A stretch of DNA of 64,000 nucleotides from Pleomorphochaeta sp963678575 (GTDB taxonomy: Bacteria > Spirochaetota > Spirochaetia > Sphaerochaetales > Sphaerochaetaceae). The position numbers and the translations under genes are program-made. The stretch lies in the NCBI GenBank assembly GCA_963678575.2, contig CAXXHV010000001.1, positions 186,001-250,000 on the forward strand, in the 5' to 3' direction. Positions 7,468-15,411 of the stretch are shown piece by piece; within the stretch, counting starts at the first letter, position 1, and every line of letters begins with the position of its first letter. The notes below the pieces were generated by a model that ran no database searches, was not told where the DNA came from, and was given only the letters and a program-made list of their open reading frames with translations.

Positions 7468-9297
7468 ATGAAATTAAAACAAGAAGTAACTTTCTTGGGC
7501 GTTTTCTCGTTAGCTACAGGAGCAATGATAAGTTCAGGTATTTTTATATTGCCTGCACTCGCTTTTGCATACGGTGGACCAGCTTCTTCTTTGGCTTATT
7601 TATTAGCAGGTATATTAGCTTTGATTGGAGTTCAATCGATTATTGAATTATCTACTGCGATGCCAAAAGCTGGAGGTGATTACTACTTTATTAATAGATC
7701 TTTAGGTCCCATAATTGGAACGCTTTCTGGTCTATTAGGATGGGTTGCTCTTTCTCTCAAAAGCGCTTTTGCTGTTTTTGGTATTTCTGAAGTTATTTAT
7801 ATATTTACGGGATTTCCTGTAATCTTAAGTGGAATTATTTTTACATTGATTTTTGTAGTTTTGAATATTGTTGGAGTTAAAGAAGCTATTCGAGTTCAAA
7901 TTGTGTTAGTCTTTTTCTTACTTGTACTAATGTTCTTTTTTGTTTTTTCAGGAATTCCTAAAATACAAACTACTAATTTTATACCTTTTGCTCCACATGG
8001 TTTCAATAAAATCTTATATACAGCTGGTTTTGTCTTTGTTTCCTTTGGCGGATTATTAAATGTTGCGAATATTGCTGAAGAAGTAAAGAATCCTAAAAAG
8101 AATCTTCCATTAGGAATAATAGCCTCGGTTGTTGTTGTAACTATATTATATACCTTTACTGTTGTAATTACGACTGGTGTTTTATCAAGTGATGAATTTA
8201 TTAATTCTTTAGCTCCTATCGCTGATGCTGCTAGAAAAAGTATTGGAACTCCAGGTTATATTGCAATTACTATTGCGGCATCATTGGCTTTTATTACAAC
8301 TGCAAATGCTGGAATATTAGCTGCAAGTAGATATCCTTTATCTCTTTCAAGAGATGGGTTATTACCTAAATTTTTTAGTAAAACAAATAAAAAAGGGAAT
8401 GTCCCTATTGTTGCTATTTTAGTTACAGGCTTAATTATTATTGTTTCTCTATTAATAAGTTTAGATAGTTTAGTAAAGACTGCATCAACGGTTATTTTAA
8501 CAAGTTATGTTTTAACAAATATATCAGTAATAGTACTTAGAGAAAGCCATTTAGCAAATTATAAACCAAGTTATAAAAGTCCTTTATATCCTTTTGTTCA
8601 ATTGTTCTCTATTTTTGTTTTTTCGTATTTTATTATCGATTTAGGATCAAATTCCACTGGTGTTGCCTTATCCTTTGTTTTCCTTTGTTTTCTTGTGTAT
8701 CTTTTTTATGGAAGAAAACATTTTTCAGGAGATTATGCAATTATTCATGTTATTAAGAGGATGATGGATGAACGGATTGTAAAATCTTTCTTAGAAGATG
8801 AGTTGAGAGAAATAGTTTTAAACAGAGATAATATAGAGCAAGATGATTTTGATCAATTAGTAAAACAGGCTGCTGTTTTTGATATAGATCATAGTATAAA
8901 TTTCGATTCTCTTCTTTCAATAACTATTGGTGATATTGCAAAACGAGTCAATTTAGATGAATCAGAAATATATAAAAGATTTTATGATAGGCAAAAAGAG
9001 CTTAATACTGCTTTAACTCCATTTATTGCTGTACCACATATTGTTACAGATGATAATTCAGAAATGTTTTTGGTATTAGTTCGTTGTAAGGATGGAATAA
9101 AATTTAGTGAAGAAGAAGATAGTGTAAAAGCTGCATTTTTATTTGGTGGACCATATAATATGAGAACTTTTCATCTTAAAATTTTATCTTCAATTGCTGA
9201 AATAGCAAGTGAAGAAGATTTCCCTGAAAAGTGGTTAAAAGCTAAAAAGGAAGAAGATTTAAAGAATTTATTTATTATGAATTCTAGAAAACGTTAA
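7468..9297 (+). CDS. APC-family amino-acid permease fused to a PTS EIIA-like domain (copy 2)
   Basis: A tandem paralogue of the preceding gene: 609 residues with the same architecture of permease plus C-terminal EIIA-like domain with His524 in FIAVPHIV. The two proteins are clearly alike throughout, and their C-terminal regions are nearly the same. Differences concentrate in the membrane segments (for example around residues 110-180 and 315-410), which could mean different substrate preference. The ATG at 7468 follows TAAGGTGG; the upstream GTG at 7459 overlaps that site and is unlikely to be the start. A 158-bp AT-rich gap separates the copies and could hold a separate promoter. The next gene, glnN, is on the same strand. 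Confidence 0.85.
   Translation: MKLKQEVTFLGVFSLATGAMISSGIFILPALAFAYGGPASSLAYLLAGILALIGVQSIIELSTAMPKAGGDYYFINRSLGPIIGTLSGLLGWVALSLKSAFAVFGISEVIYIFTGFPVILSGIIFTLIFVVLNIVGVKEAIRVQIVLVFFLLVLMFFFVFSGIPKIQTTNFIPFAPHGFNKILYTAGFVFVSFGGLLNVANIAEEVKNPKKNLPLGIIASVVVVTILYTFTVVITTGVLSSDEFINSLAPIADAARKSIGTPGYIAITIAASLAFITTANAGILAASRYPLSLSRDGLLPKFFSKTNKKGNVPIVAILVTGLIIIVSLLISLDSLVKTASTVILTSYVLTNISVIVLRESHLANYKPSYKSPLYPFVQLFSIFVFSYFIIDLGSNSTGVALSFVFLCFLVYLFYGRKHFSGDYAIIHVIKRMMDERIVKSFLEDELREIVLNRDNIEQDDFDQLVKQAAVFDIDHSINFDSLLSITIGDIAKRVNLDESEIYKRFYDRQKELNTALTPFIAVPHIVTDDNSEMFLVLVRCKDGIKFSEEEDSVKAAFLFGGPYNMRTFHLKILSSIAEIASEEDFPEKWLKAKKEEDLKNLFIMNSRKR
8998..9221 (+). repeat. 224-bp exact direct repeat, unit 2 (EIIA domain of permease copy 2)
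   Basis: Identical to 7001-7224. It covers the same codons of the paralogous gene, which shows a homogenised block inside otherwise diverged copies. Confidence 0.9.
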
Positions 9298-9402
9298 TTT
9301 TATATTTGTTAACTTGAATATATTTCAAATATGTGTTTCTTTTTTATAAAGAGTTTTGTCTTAAAAAATAAACACTTTTCTCTTTTAATATCAGGAGATA
9401 AA

Positions 9403-11499
9403 ATGAACACGGAAAAAATATCTGAGTATTTTGGCTCACTAGTTTTTGGCGATGATGCCATGAAGGAAAGACTCCCTAAAGATGTCTACTTTGCTTTAAA
9501 AGAGACAATTAGAAATGGGAAAGATTTAGATTTAAATATTGCAAATGCAGTTGCTCACGCTATGAAGCAATGGGCATTGGAAAATGGTGCAACTCATTAT
9601 ACTCATTGGTTTCAACCAATGACAGGTATTACTGCGGAAAAACATGATTCTTTTATTACTCCTACTAAAGATGGTAAGATGATTTTATCTTTTTCAGGGA
9701 AGGAGTTAGTTAAAGGTGAGCCGGATGCTTCATCTTTACCTTCGGGTGGCCTAAGAGCAACCTTTGAAGCTAGAGGTTATACCGCTTGGGACCCAACAAG
9801 TTATGCTTTTTTAAAAGATGAAACTTTATGTATTCCAACAGCTTTTTGCTCTTACAGTGGCGCGGTTTTAGATAAAAAAACTCCATTGTTAAGAAGTATG
9901 GAATTATTAAAAAAACAAGCTTTGAGAATAGTTAAATTATTTGGGCACGATGAAATTATAAATATTTATCCAACTGTTGGGCCTGAACAAGAATACTTTT
10001 TAATTGATAAAGGCCTTTTCGAAAAAAGGAAAGACTTAAAGTATACTGGTAGAACATTAATTGGAGCAAGACCTCCAAAAGGGCAAGAATTAGATGATCA
10101 TTATTTTGGTAATTTGCGTCCAAGAGTAAGTGCATATATGCAAGAGTTGGATAAAGAATTATGGAAATTAGGTATATATTCTAAAACTCGCCATAATGAA
10201 GTTTCTCCTTCTCAACATGAACTTGCTCCTGTATATACAACAACAAATGTTGCCTGTGACCATAATCAATTGACTATGGAGATAATGAAAAAAGTTGCAG
10301 ATAAACATGGTTTAACTTGTCTTTTGCATGAAAAACCTTTTGCTGGATTAAACGGTTCTGGTAAACATAATAATTTTTCATTATCTACTGACAAAGGGGT
10401 AAACTTATTAGAACCTGGTGACAATCCAAAAGACAACGCTCAATTTTTGTTATTTCTTGTTGCAATTATTAAAGCTGTAGATGAATATCAAGATTTATTG
10501 AGAGCAAGTGTAGCAAGTTGTGGTAATGATCATCGATTAGGGGCTAATGAAGCCCCTCCTGCTATTGTTAGTATGTTTTTAGGAGATGAATTAACAAATA
10601 TTTTAGAAGATATTTCAGAGGGAAGAATAGCTGTTGGGGTTGAAAAAACATCAATGGTTTTGGGAGTTCATGTATTACCTGATTTCCCAAAAGATACAAC
10701 TGATAGAAATAGAACATCTCCCTTGGCTTTTACAGGAAATAAATTTGAATTTAGAATGTTGGGCTCTTCAATGAGTGTTTCTGATACAAATACAATAATA
10801 AATACAATTCTTGCCAAATCCTTAAATATATTTGCAGATAGACTTGAGAATGCAGATGATTTTGATATTGAGATGAGAAATATAGTAAAAGAGGCTTATA
10901 AAAAGCATAAAAGAATTGTATTCAATGGTAATAATTATTGCGAAGATTGGATTGAAGAAGCTAAAAAAAGAGGTTTATCTAATTTAAAATCTAGTGTTGA
11001 AGCTATTCCTTCTTTTGTTGAAGAAAAAAATATTAAATTATTTGAAGAATTTGGTATATTAAATAGAGAAGAAATGCAATCTCGTTGTGACATATTATTT
11101 GAGCATTATGAGAAATCAGTTAATATTGAAGCTTTAACATTAATAGATATGATTAATAAAGAGATTTTACCAGCCTGTCAAAATTATATGGGTAATTTAG
11201 CAACTTCTTTAAATCAAACAAAATCTTTAATACCTAATGTTAATATTAATTCAAGTTTAAGAATTGTAAAATCAATTGCAATTCTAATTGAAAACTTAAG
11301 CTTAAAAATAAAAGACTTAGAAATTAATGTTGAAAAAGCTAAAGAAAAGAAAACTACTCAAGAAAGAGCAAATTATTTTTATTATAAGGTTTGTCCGTTA
11401 ATGGATTCTGTTAGATCGATAAGCGATGATTTAGAATTAATGATTCCATATAAAGAATGGCCAATACCAGTTTATGGAACATTGCTATATTCTGTTTAG
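9403..11499 (+). CDS. glnN: Glutamine synthetase type III
   Basis: ATP-dependent ligation of ammonia to glutamate. At 698 residues it has the length of GSIII, far longer than GSI or GSII. Family signatures are HWFQPMTGITAEKHDSF near residue 70, GPEQEYFLI around 195, and NGSGKHNNFSLSTD in the ATP region. The chosen ATG at 9403 has AGGAGA five bases upstream. An in-frame ATG at 9331 would add a hydrophobic 24-residue leader untypical of the family and has no ribosome site. A hairpin terminator follows. It is the only nitrogen-assimilation enzyme in the window and sits after the two permeases, but shared transcription cannot be shown. Confidence 0.95.
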   Translation: MNTEKISEYFGSLVFGDDAMKERLPKDVYFALKETIRNGKDLDLNIANAVAHAMKQWALENGATHYTHWFQPMTGITAEKHDSFITPTKDGKMILSFSGKELVKGEPDASSLPSGGLRATFEARGYTAWDPTSYAFLKDETLCIPTAFCSYSGAVLDKKTPLLRSMELLKKQALRIVKLFGHDEIINIYPTVGPEQEYFLIDKGLFEKRKDLKYTGRTLIGARPPKGQELDDHYFGNLRPRVSAYMQELDKELWKLGIYSKTRHNEVSPSQHELAPVYTTTNVACDHNQLTMEIMKKVADKHGLTCLLHEKPFAGLNGSGKHNNFSLSTDKGVNLLEPGDNPKDNAQFLLFLVAIIKAVDEYQDLLRASVASCGNDHRLGANEAPPAIVSMFLGDELTNILEDISEGRIAVGVEKTSMVLGVHVLPDFPKDTTDRNRTSPLAFTGNKFEFRMLGSSMSVSDTNTIINTILAKSLNIFADRLENADDFDIEMRNIVKEAYKKHKRIVFNGNNYCEDWIEEAKKRGLSNLKSSVEAIPSFVEEKNIKLFEEFGILNREEMQSRCDILFEHYEKSVNIEALTLIDMINKEILPACQNYMGNLATSLNQTKSLIPNVNINSSLRIVKSIAILIENLSLKIKDLEINVEKAKEKKTTQERANYFYYKVCPLMDSVRSISDDLELMIPYKEWPIPVYGTLLYSV

Positions 11500-11512
11500 T
11501 TAAATATATTAT

Positions 11513-11546
11513 AATAGCCTTATTGTCAAATTAGGCTATTATTTTT
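11513..11546 (+). terminator. Terminator of glnN
   Basis: Perfect 8-bp stem AATAGCCT (11513-11520) with AGGCTATT (11533-11540) and a 12-base loop, followed by ATTTTT. It lies between the convergent glnN and GNAT genes and overlaps the last codon of the latter. Confidence 0.75.
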
Positions 11547-12327
11547 AGAACTGTTGAGGAATATATATTCCTGCACAAATATTTTTTTCATTACTCATTC
11601 CCATAGGAATAAATGTAGGATGAGTAGTGAAAAGATTAGATAATGGTGAGTTTGAAGGCATCCAAACTTGAATAATATTTAGACTTTCCAGTTTCTTTTT
11701 TAATTCTATTGCAGAATCAAAACCTTCACACATAGTTTCAAAAGCTACATTTTTAATAATTAGGGCATATGCTTTTTGATTGTTTTTTTCAACAACTATA
11801 GTCTTACAATTATTTCTAATTAATTTCCAAGCATATTGATCCCTATCAAGAGAACCTGTTTTTTCTGTAGCATTTAAATATATAGTTGAAATATCTGAGC
11901 TATCATTAACAACCGGGTTTGTTGTATTTCCTGAAATGGGATAGCATATATTTTTTGTCGAATAAAAAAAACCATGTCGCTCAAAAAAAGGATTAAAATT
12001 AGAATTTAATGTTAATATTTGGCTTTCTTCTTTATGTGCAAAATCTAGTAAAGATGTCATTAATCCTTGATTCTTATATTGTTCTCGTGTTGCAGCTCCA
12101 ACTATGTATGAAACATTAGTAGTATTCATTTCTCTTGTATAAGAAAATTGTAAGCAGTGAATCATACTGTGTATAATATTTAAATTATCACGAGCAATGT
12201 AGCAATGATCAATTTCCCATCTAATATCAAAAAAATCATTTATAAAAGTCTTTCCAGAATTAAATACTTCGTCCCATAATTTTTTTAATTGTGGGATATC
12301 TTTTATGCTAGCTCTTTCTATTTTCAT
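11545..12327 (-). CDS. GNAT-family N-acetyltransferase
   Basis: A 260-residue protein with an N-terminal GNAT domain. After an acidic-aromatic start (RASIKDIPQLKKLWDEVF), the acetyl-CoA motif A is visible as VGAATREQYKNQGLMTSLL around residues 87-105, with the Q/R-x-x-G-x-G/A pattern as QYKNQGL. The HGFFYS near residue 125 fits the usual GFxxxG end of the domain. The longer C-terminal half resembles the two-domain Eis-like acetyltransferases. Substrate unknown. The gene converges on glnN and diverges from the TerB operon, so it may be a neighbour of the defence cassette rather than part of it. Confidence 0.75.
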   Translation of the reverse strand: MKIERASIKDIPQLKKLWDEVFNSGKTFINDFFDIRWEIDHCYIARDNLNIIHSMIHCLQFSYTREMNTTNVSYIVGAATREQYKNQGLMTSLLDFAHKEESQILTLNSNFNPFFERHGFFYSTKNICYPISGNTTNPVVNDSSDISTIYLNATEKTGSLDRDQYAWKLIRNNCKTIVVEKNNQKAYALIIKNVAFETMCEGFDSAIELKKKLESLNIIQVWMPSNSPLSNLFTTHPTFIPMGMSNEKNICAGIYIPQQF

Positions 12328-12428
12328 ATTTTTAGAGTATTAATTTTATTTATTTTATTCAATTAGATATATATAAACTTAAACTAATAATATCAAATAA
12401 AAAAATTGTTTTATTTACTTTTGTTAAA

Positions 12429-12437
12429 TGCTAAAAT
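12429..12437 (+). promoter_or_regulatory. Possible extended -10 promoter of the TerB cassette
   Basis: TGCTAAAAT fits the extended -10 pattern TGnTAnnnT, 24 bases before the GTG start and upstream of TAAGGAG. No convincing -35 box is present, which is acceptable for an extended -10 promoter. Confidence 0.35.
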
Positions 12438-12460
12438 AATATTAATTTAAGGAGCTATTA

Positions 12461-14083
12461 GTGATTTCTGATAATTTAGATAAAATACTTGATTTATATT
12501 ATTTACGTTATGATATAGAAGTTGAAAATAATAATTTAAATAAAAAAGTAAGGAATTATGATAGTCTATTAAAAAAATATATAAGAAATCGTGATAGTCA
12601 AATTGGAACTTTTTTAGAAGATGGTAAAATATTATTAAATTTAGAAGCTGAAGAAGATTTAACATGTAATAATATAAAGGTAAAATCTGGTTGCTTTCAG
12701 TATTATTATTTAGAGAAAAAACAATTATTAGCTTATATTGGCTTTCGCTCTAAATTACGAAAAAGTGAACTTCCAAAAAATCCACAACTCATATTTTTAA
12801 ATATATATTTGATGGAAGTCGTAAATGATTTTTATTCGTTTTCATTTTTACAAAAAATAAGTAAGATAAAAGAAGTAAAGAGACTTTTTTCTTCTTTTAA
12901 AAAATTTGATAAAATAATTAATGAAGCGTACAAAGTTTTGTATTTTCAATGTGTTCCTTCATTAACTATTTCTGAATATGAAAAAAAATATGATATTGAT
13001 AATTTATTTAAAGATTTTAGTGAGGATGAGTCTGTTTTTGATAAGTACAATTATTTTTTTGAAAAAACACGTAATACACTTATTTTAAATAAAATTGATG
13101 AATACTTAATAAGAGAATCCTTTGAATATATCTTAAATAAGGCTTTAGAAAAAGATTTTAAATTATATATTAGTGATAAGGAGTTGAATTTAGCAAAACA
13201 AATTAATTGTGAGGTATTCCAAAAATATTCAAAAGCAATTAATAAAATTTATTCACTTTATCCTATAACAACAAACAAAAAATTATATTCTGGAGATGGA
13301 AAGCAAATAATTGTTCAAAATGGAATTTTAAGGTATTCAAATAAATTTATTTTTGAACAAGAAATAATAGTTAAAATAATTGAATTTTCTAGAAATAGTT
13401 TTAGAAAATTATTAAAAGGTTCTTATGAAGAAAATAAAGAGGATGAAAAATTAATGAACTCTTATTTTTTAAGAAATAGATACAGTTTGAACAATAAAGA
13501 GTTAATTATTTTTGATATTATAAAAGATTGGGTTGAAAAAAATGAATATTGTAAAGAAGCATATCAAAAATCTTTAGATTACATTCTTTTTAATAAGGCT
13601 AAACTTGAATTCAATATAGATTCAAATGAAGTTGCTTCTATAAGAGAGAAAAGTGCTAGAATTCAGGATAAATTAATTATTGAAGAAGAAAATATGATGG
13701 ATTTTCAAATTAGAAAAAAATCAGAAAAAAAAATAAATAATAATGATAATGAATATAATTATTTTGAGAAATTAAAAAATAAAGAAAATGGTGTAATTAC
13801 TGAACAAAAAGAAAATAGTAGTGATAATATATTTGATAAATTTATAAAAACTTTATCTAATGAAGAAGAAAAAATATTAAAATATTTTATAGATAATAAT
13901 TATGAAATGGCTCTAAGTGTATCTAAAAAAGAAAATATTATGTTATCATTATTAATTGATCAAATTAATTTGAAAGCGACAGAAAGTATAGAAGATATTG
14001 TAATTGATGAAGACAGTATCATTGAAGATTATAAAGAAGCGATTTTAAAAAGCTTGAAAAAAAAGGGGAATAAGAGTGAATAA
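12461..14083 (+). CDS. TerB-N/TerB-C domain protein, first gene of the defence cassette
   Basis: A 540-residue protein with no signal or membrane segment. Residues about 75-230 look like the TerB-N domain (FLNIYLMEVVNDFY is typical of it). Residues about 455-540 match TerB-C (LSNEEEKILKYFID, then LLIDQINLKATESIEDI, then an acidic IEDY helix). The middle is helical and rich in Lys, Asn and Glu, with a low-complexity stretch near 410-450. TerB-N/TerB-C proteins have been linked by comparative genomics to tellurite-type stress and phage-defence complexes; their biochemistry is not known to me. The start is GTG with a strong TAAGGAG. The end overlaps the ATPase gene by 8 bases, so the two are translated together. 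Confidence 0.75.
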   Translation: MISDNLDKILDLYYLRYDIEVENNNLNKKVRNYDSLLKKYIRNRDSQIGTFLEDGKILLNLEAEEDLTCNNIKVKSGCFQYYYLEKKQLLAYIGFRSKLRKSELPKNPQLIFLNIYLMEVVNDFYSFSFLQKISKIKEVKRLFSSFKKFDKIINEAYKVLYFQCVPSLTISEYEKKYDIDNLFKDFSEDESVFDKYNYFFEKTRNTLILNKIDEYLIRESFEYILNKALEKDFKLYISDKELNLAKQINCEVFQKYSKAINKIYSLYPITTNKKLYSGDGKQIIVQNGILRYSNKFIFEQEIIVKIIEFSRNSFRKLLKGSYEENKEDEKLMNSYFLRNRYSLNNKELIIFDIIKDWVEKNEYCKEAYQKSLDYILFNKAKLEFNIDSNEVASIREKSARIQDKLIIEEENMMDFQIRKKSEKKINNNDNEYNYFEKLKNKENGVITEQKENSSDNIFDKFIKTLSNEEEKILKYFIDNNYEMALSVSKKENIMLSLLIDQINLKATESIEDIVIDEDSIIEDYKEAILKSLKKKGNKSE

Positions 14084-15410
14084 AACAGAGTTTAAAATGC
14101 CACCAATTAGAATTGCAAATAGTTTGATGAATTCTCTTAGAGGCGGTGTTGTTCCTCGAGATGGAGCTGAATATATTGCAGTAGGAAGAACTTTAGAATT
14201 AGAAGCTATACTAAATGATATTTCTATAATTGAGCAAGGTGGTGCTTCTTTTAGATTTATTGTAGGGCCTTTTGGTGCTGGTAAAAGTTTTTTATTTTCT
14301 ATTATTAGATCACACGTTACTAAAAAAGGGTTTTTAGTAATGGATGCTGATTTCTCACCTTCTAGAAGATTAATGGGAACAAAAAATGAAGGGTTAGCGA
14401 CTTATAGAGAATTAGTTAACAACTTATCTTCTGCAACTAAACCCTTAGGTGGTGCTCTTTCTTTAATTTTAGACAAATGGATAAATCAAATTAATTTTGA
14501 AGCTAGAGAGAATCATATTGATGAAGGAGAGAGAGTTCCTTGGGCACTAAATGAAATATATAAAAAATGTTTTGAAATTAGAGATTTAATTCATGGTTTT
14601 GAATTTGCTAAACTGTTAGAGGCTTATTATTTAAGTTACGAAAATAATGATTATCAAATGAAAGATAATGTCTTAAAGTGGTTTAGGGGTGAATATCAAA
14701 ACCGTAGAGATGCTAAGAGAGATTTAGGTGTAAATATTATTGTTGGTGACGATGATTGGTATGAATATATTAAACTATTTGCTGTTTTTTCTAAACAAGC
14801 AGGATATAAAGGGTTATTAATCCTTTGTGATGAAATGATAAATCTTTCAAAAATAACAAATAGAATATCTCGTGATAATAATTATGAGAAACTATTAGCT
14901 ATGTATAATGATTCATTACAAGGTAAGGCTAGCTATTTAGGAATAATTATGGGCGCCACACCAAAAAGCCTTGAAGATCAAAGAAGAGGGGTCTTTAGCT
15001 ATGAAGCATTAAAAAGCAGGCTAGCAAAAGGCTCTTATTATAATGAGAATATGAAGGATTTATTATCTCCAATTATTACTATTCAAAAACTAAAAGAAAG
15101 TGAATTATTTGTCTTGTTAGAAAGACTTTCTCAGTTACATGCCTTTATGTTATCATATGAAAACCAAATAAGTAGTGAAGATATTAATAATTTTTTGGCT
15201 TCAGAATTAAATAGAATAGGTGCAAATGACAAAATAACACCAAGAGAAATTATTCGTGACTTTATTGAAGTAATGAATTTATTACATCAAAATCAAAATG
15301 AGTCTGTTTTATCAATTATTGAAAAAGATTCATTTAATTTTAGTAATCCAATAATTGAGGATGGAGAAGAAGATATTCAAGATGAATTCTCTTCTTTCTC
15401 TATTTTTTAG
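14076..15410 (+). CDS. BrxD-like ATP-binding protein (DUF2791)
   Basis: A 444-residue P-loop ATPase. Walker A is GPFGAGKS at residues 64-71, and Walker B is LLILCDE with Asp252-Glu253. The N-terminal LMNSLRGGVVPRDGAEYIAVGR and the pattern ARxNH/FARxRD seen as FEARENH match the DUF2791 family, whose member BrxD is an accessory ATPase of some BREX systems. No other BREX gene (brxC/pglY, pglX, pglZ) is present. The start is GTG with an AGGGG site inside the previous gene. The stop is one base from the helicase ATG. I infer that it forms a complex or ATP-driven switch with the TerB protein and the helicase. Confidence 0.82.
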   Translation: MNKTEFKMPPIRIANSLMNSLRGGVVPRDGAEYIAVGRTLELEAILNDISIIEQGGASFRFIVGPFGAGKSFLFSIIRSHVTKKGFLVMDADFSPSRRLMGTKNEGLATYRELVNNLSSATKPLGGALSLILDKWINQINFEARENHIDEGERVPWALNEIYKKCFEIRDLIHGFEFAKLLEAYYLSYENNDYQMKDNVLKWFRGEYQNRRDAKRDLGVNIIVGDDDWYEYIKLFAVFSKQAGYKGLLILCDEMINLSKITNRISRDNNYEKLLAMYNDSLQGKASYLGIIMGATPKSLEDQRRGVFSYEALKSRLAKGSYYNENMKDLLSPIITIQKLKESELFVLLERLSQLHAFMLSYENQISSEDINNFLASELNRIGANDKITPREIIRDFIEVMNLLHQNQNESVLSIIEKDSFNFSNPIIEDGEEDIQDEFSSFSIF

Positions 15411-15411
15411 T

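Noticed and set aside
12447..12665. Minus-strand frame rich in Leu, Tyr and Asn over the start of the TerB gene
   Set aside because: Low-complexity shadow of an AT-rich coding region; the plus-strand gene has a clear start, ribosome site and domains.
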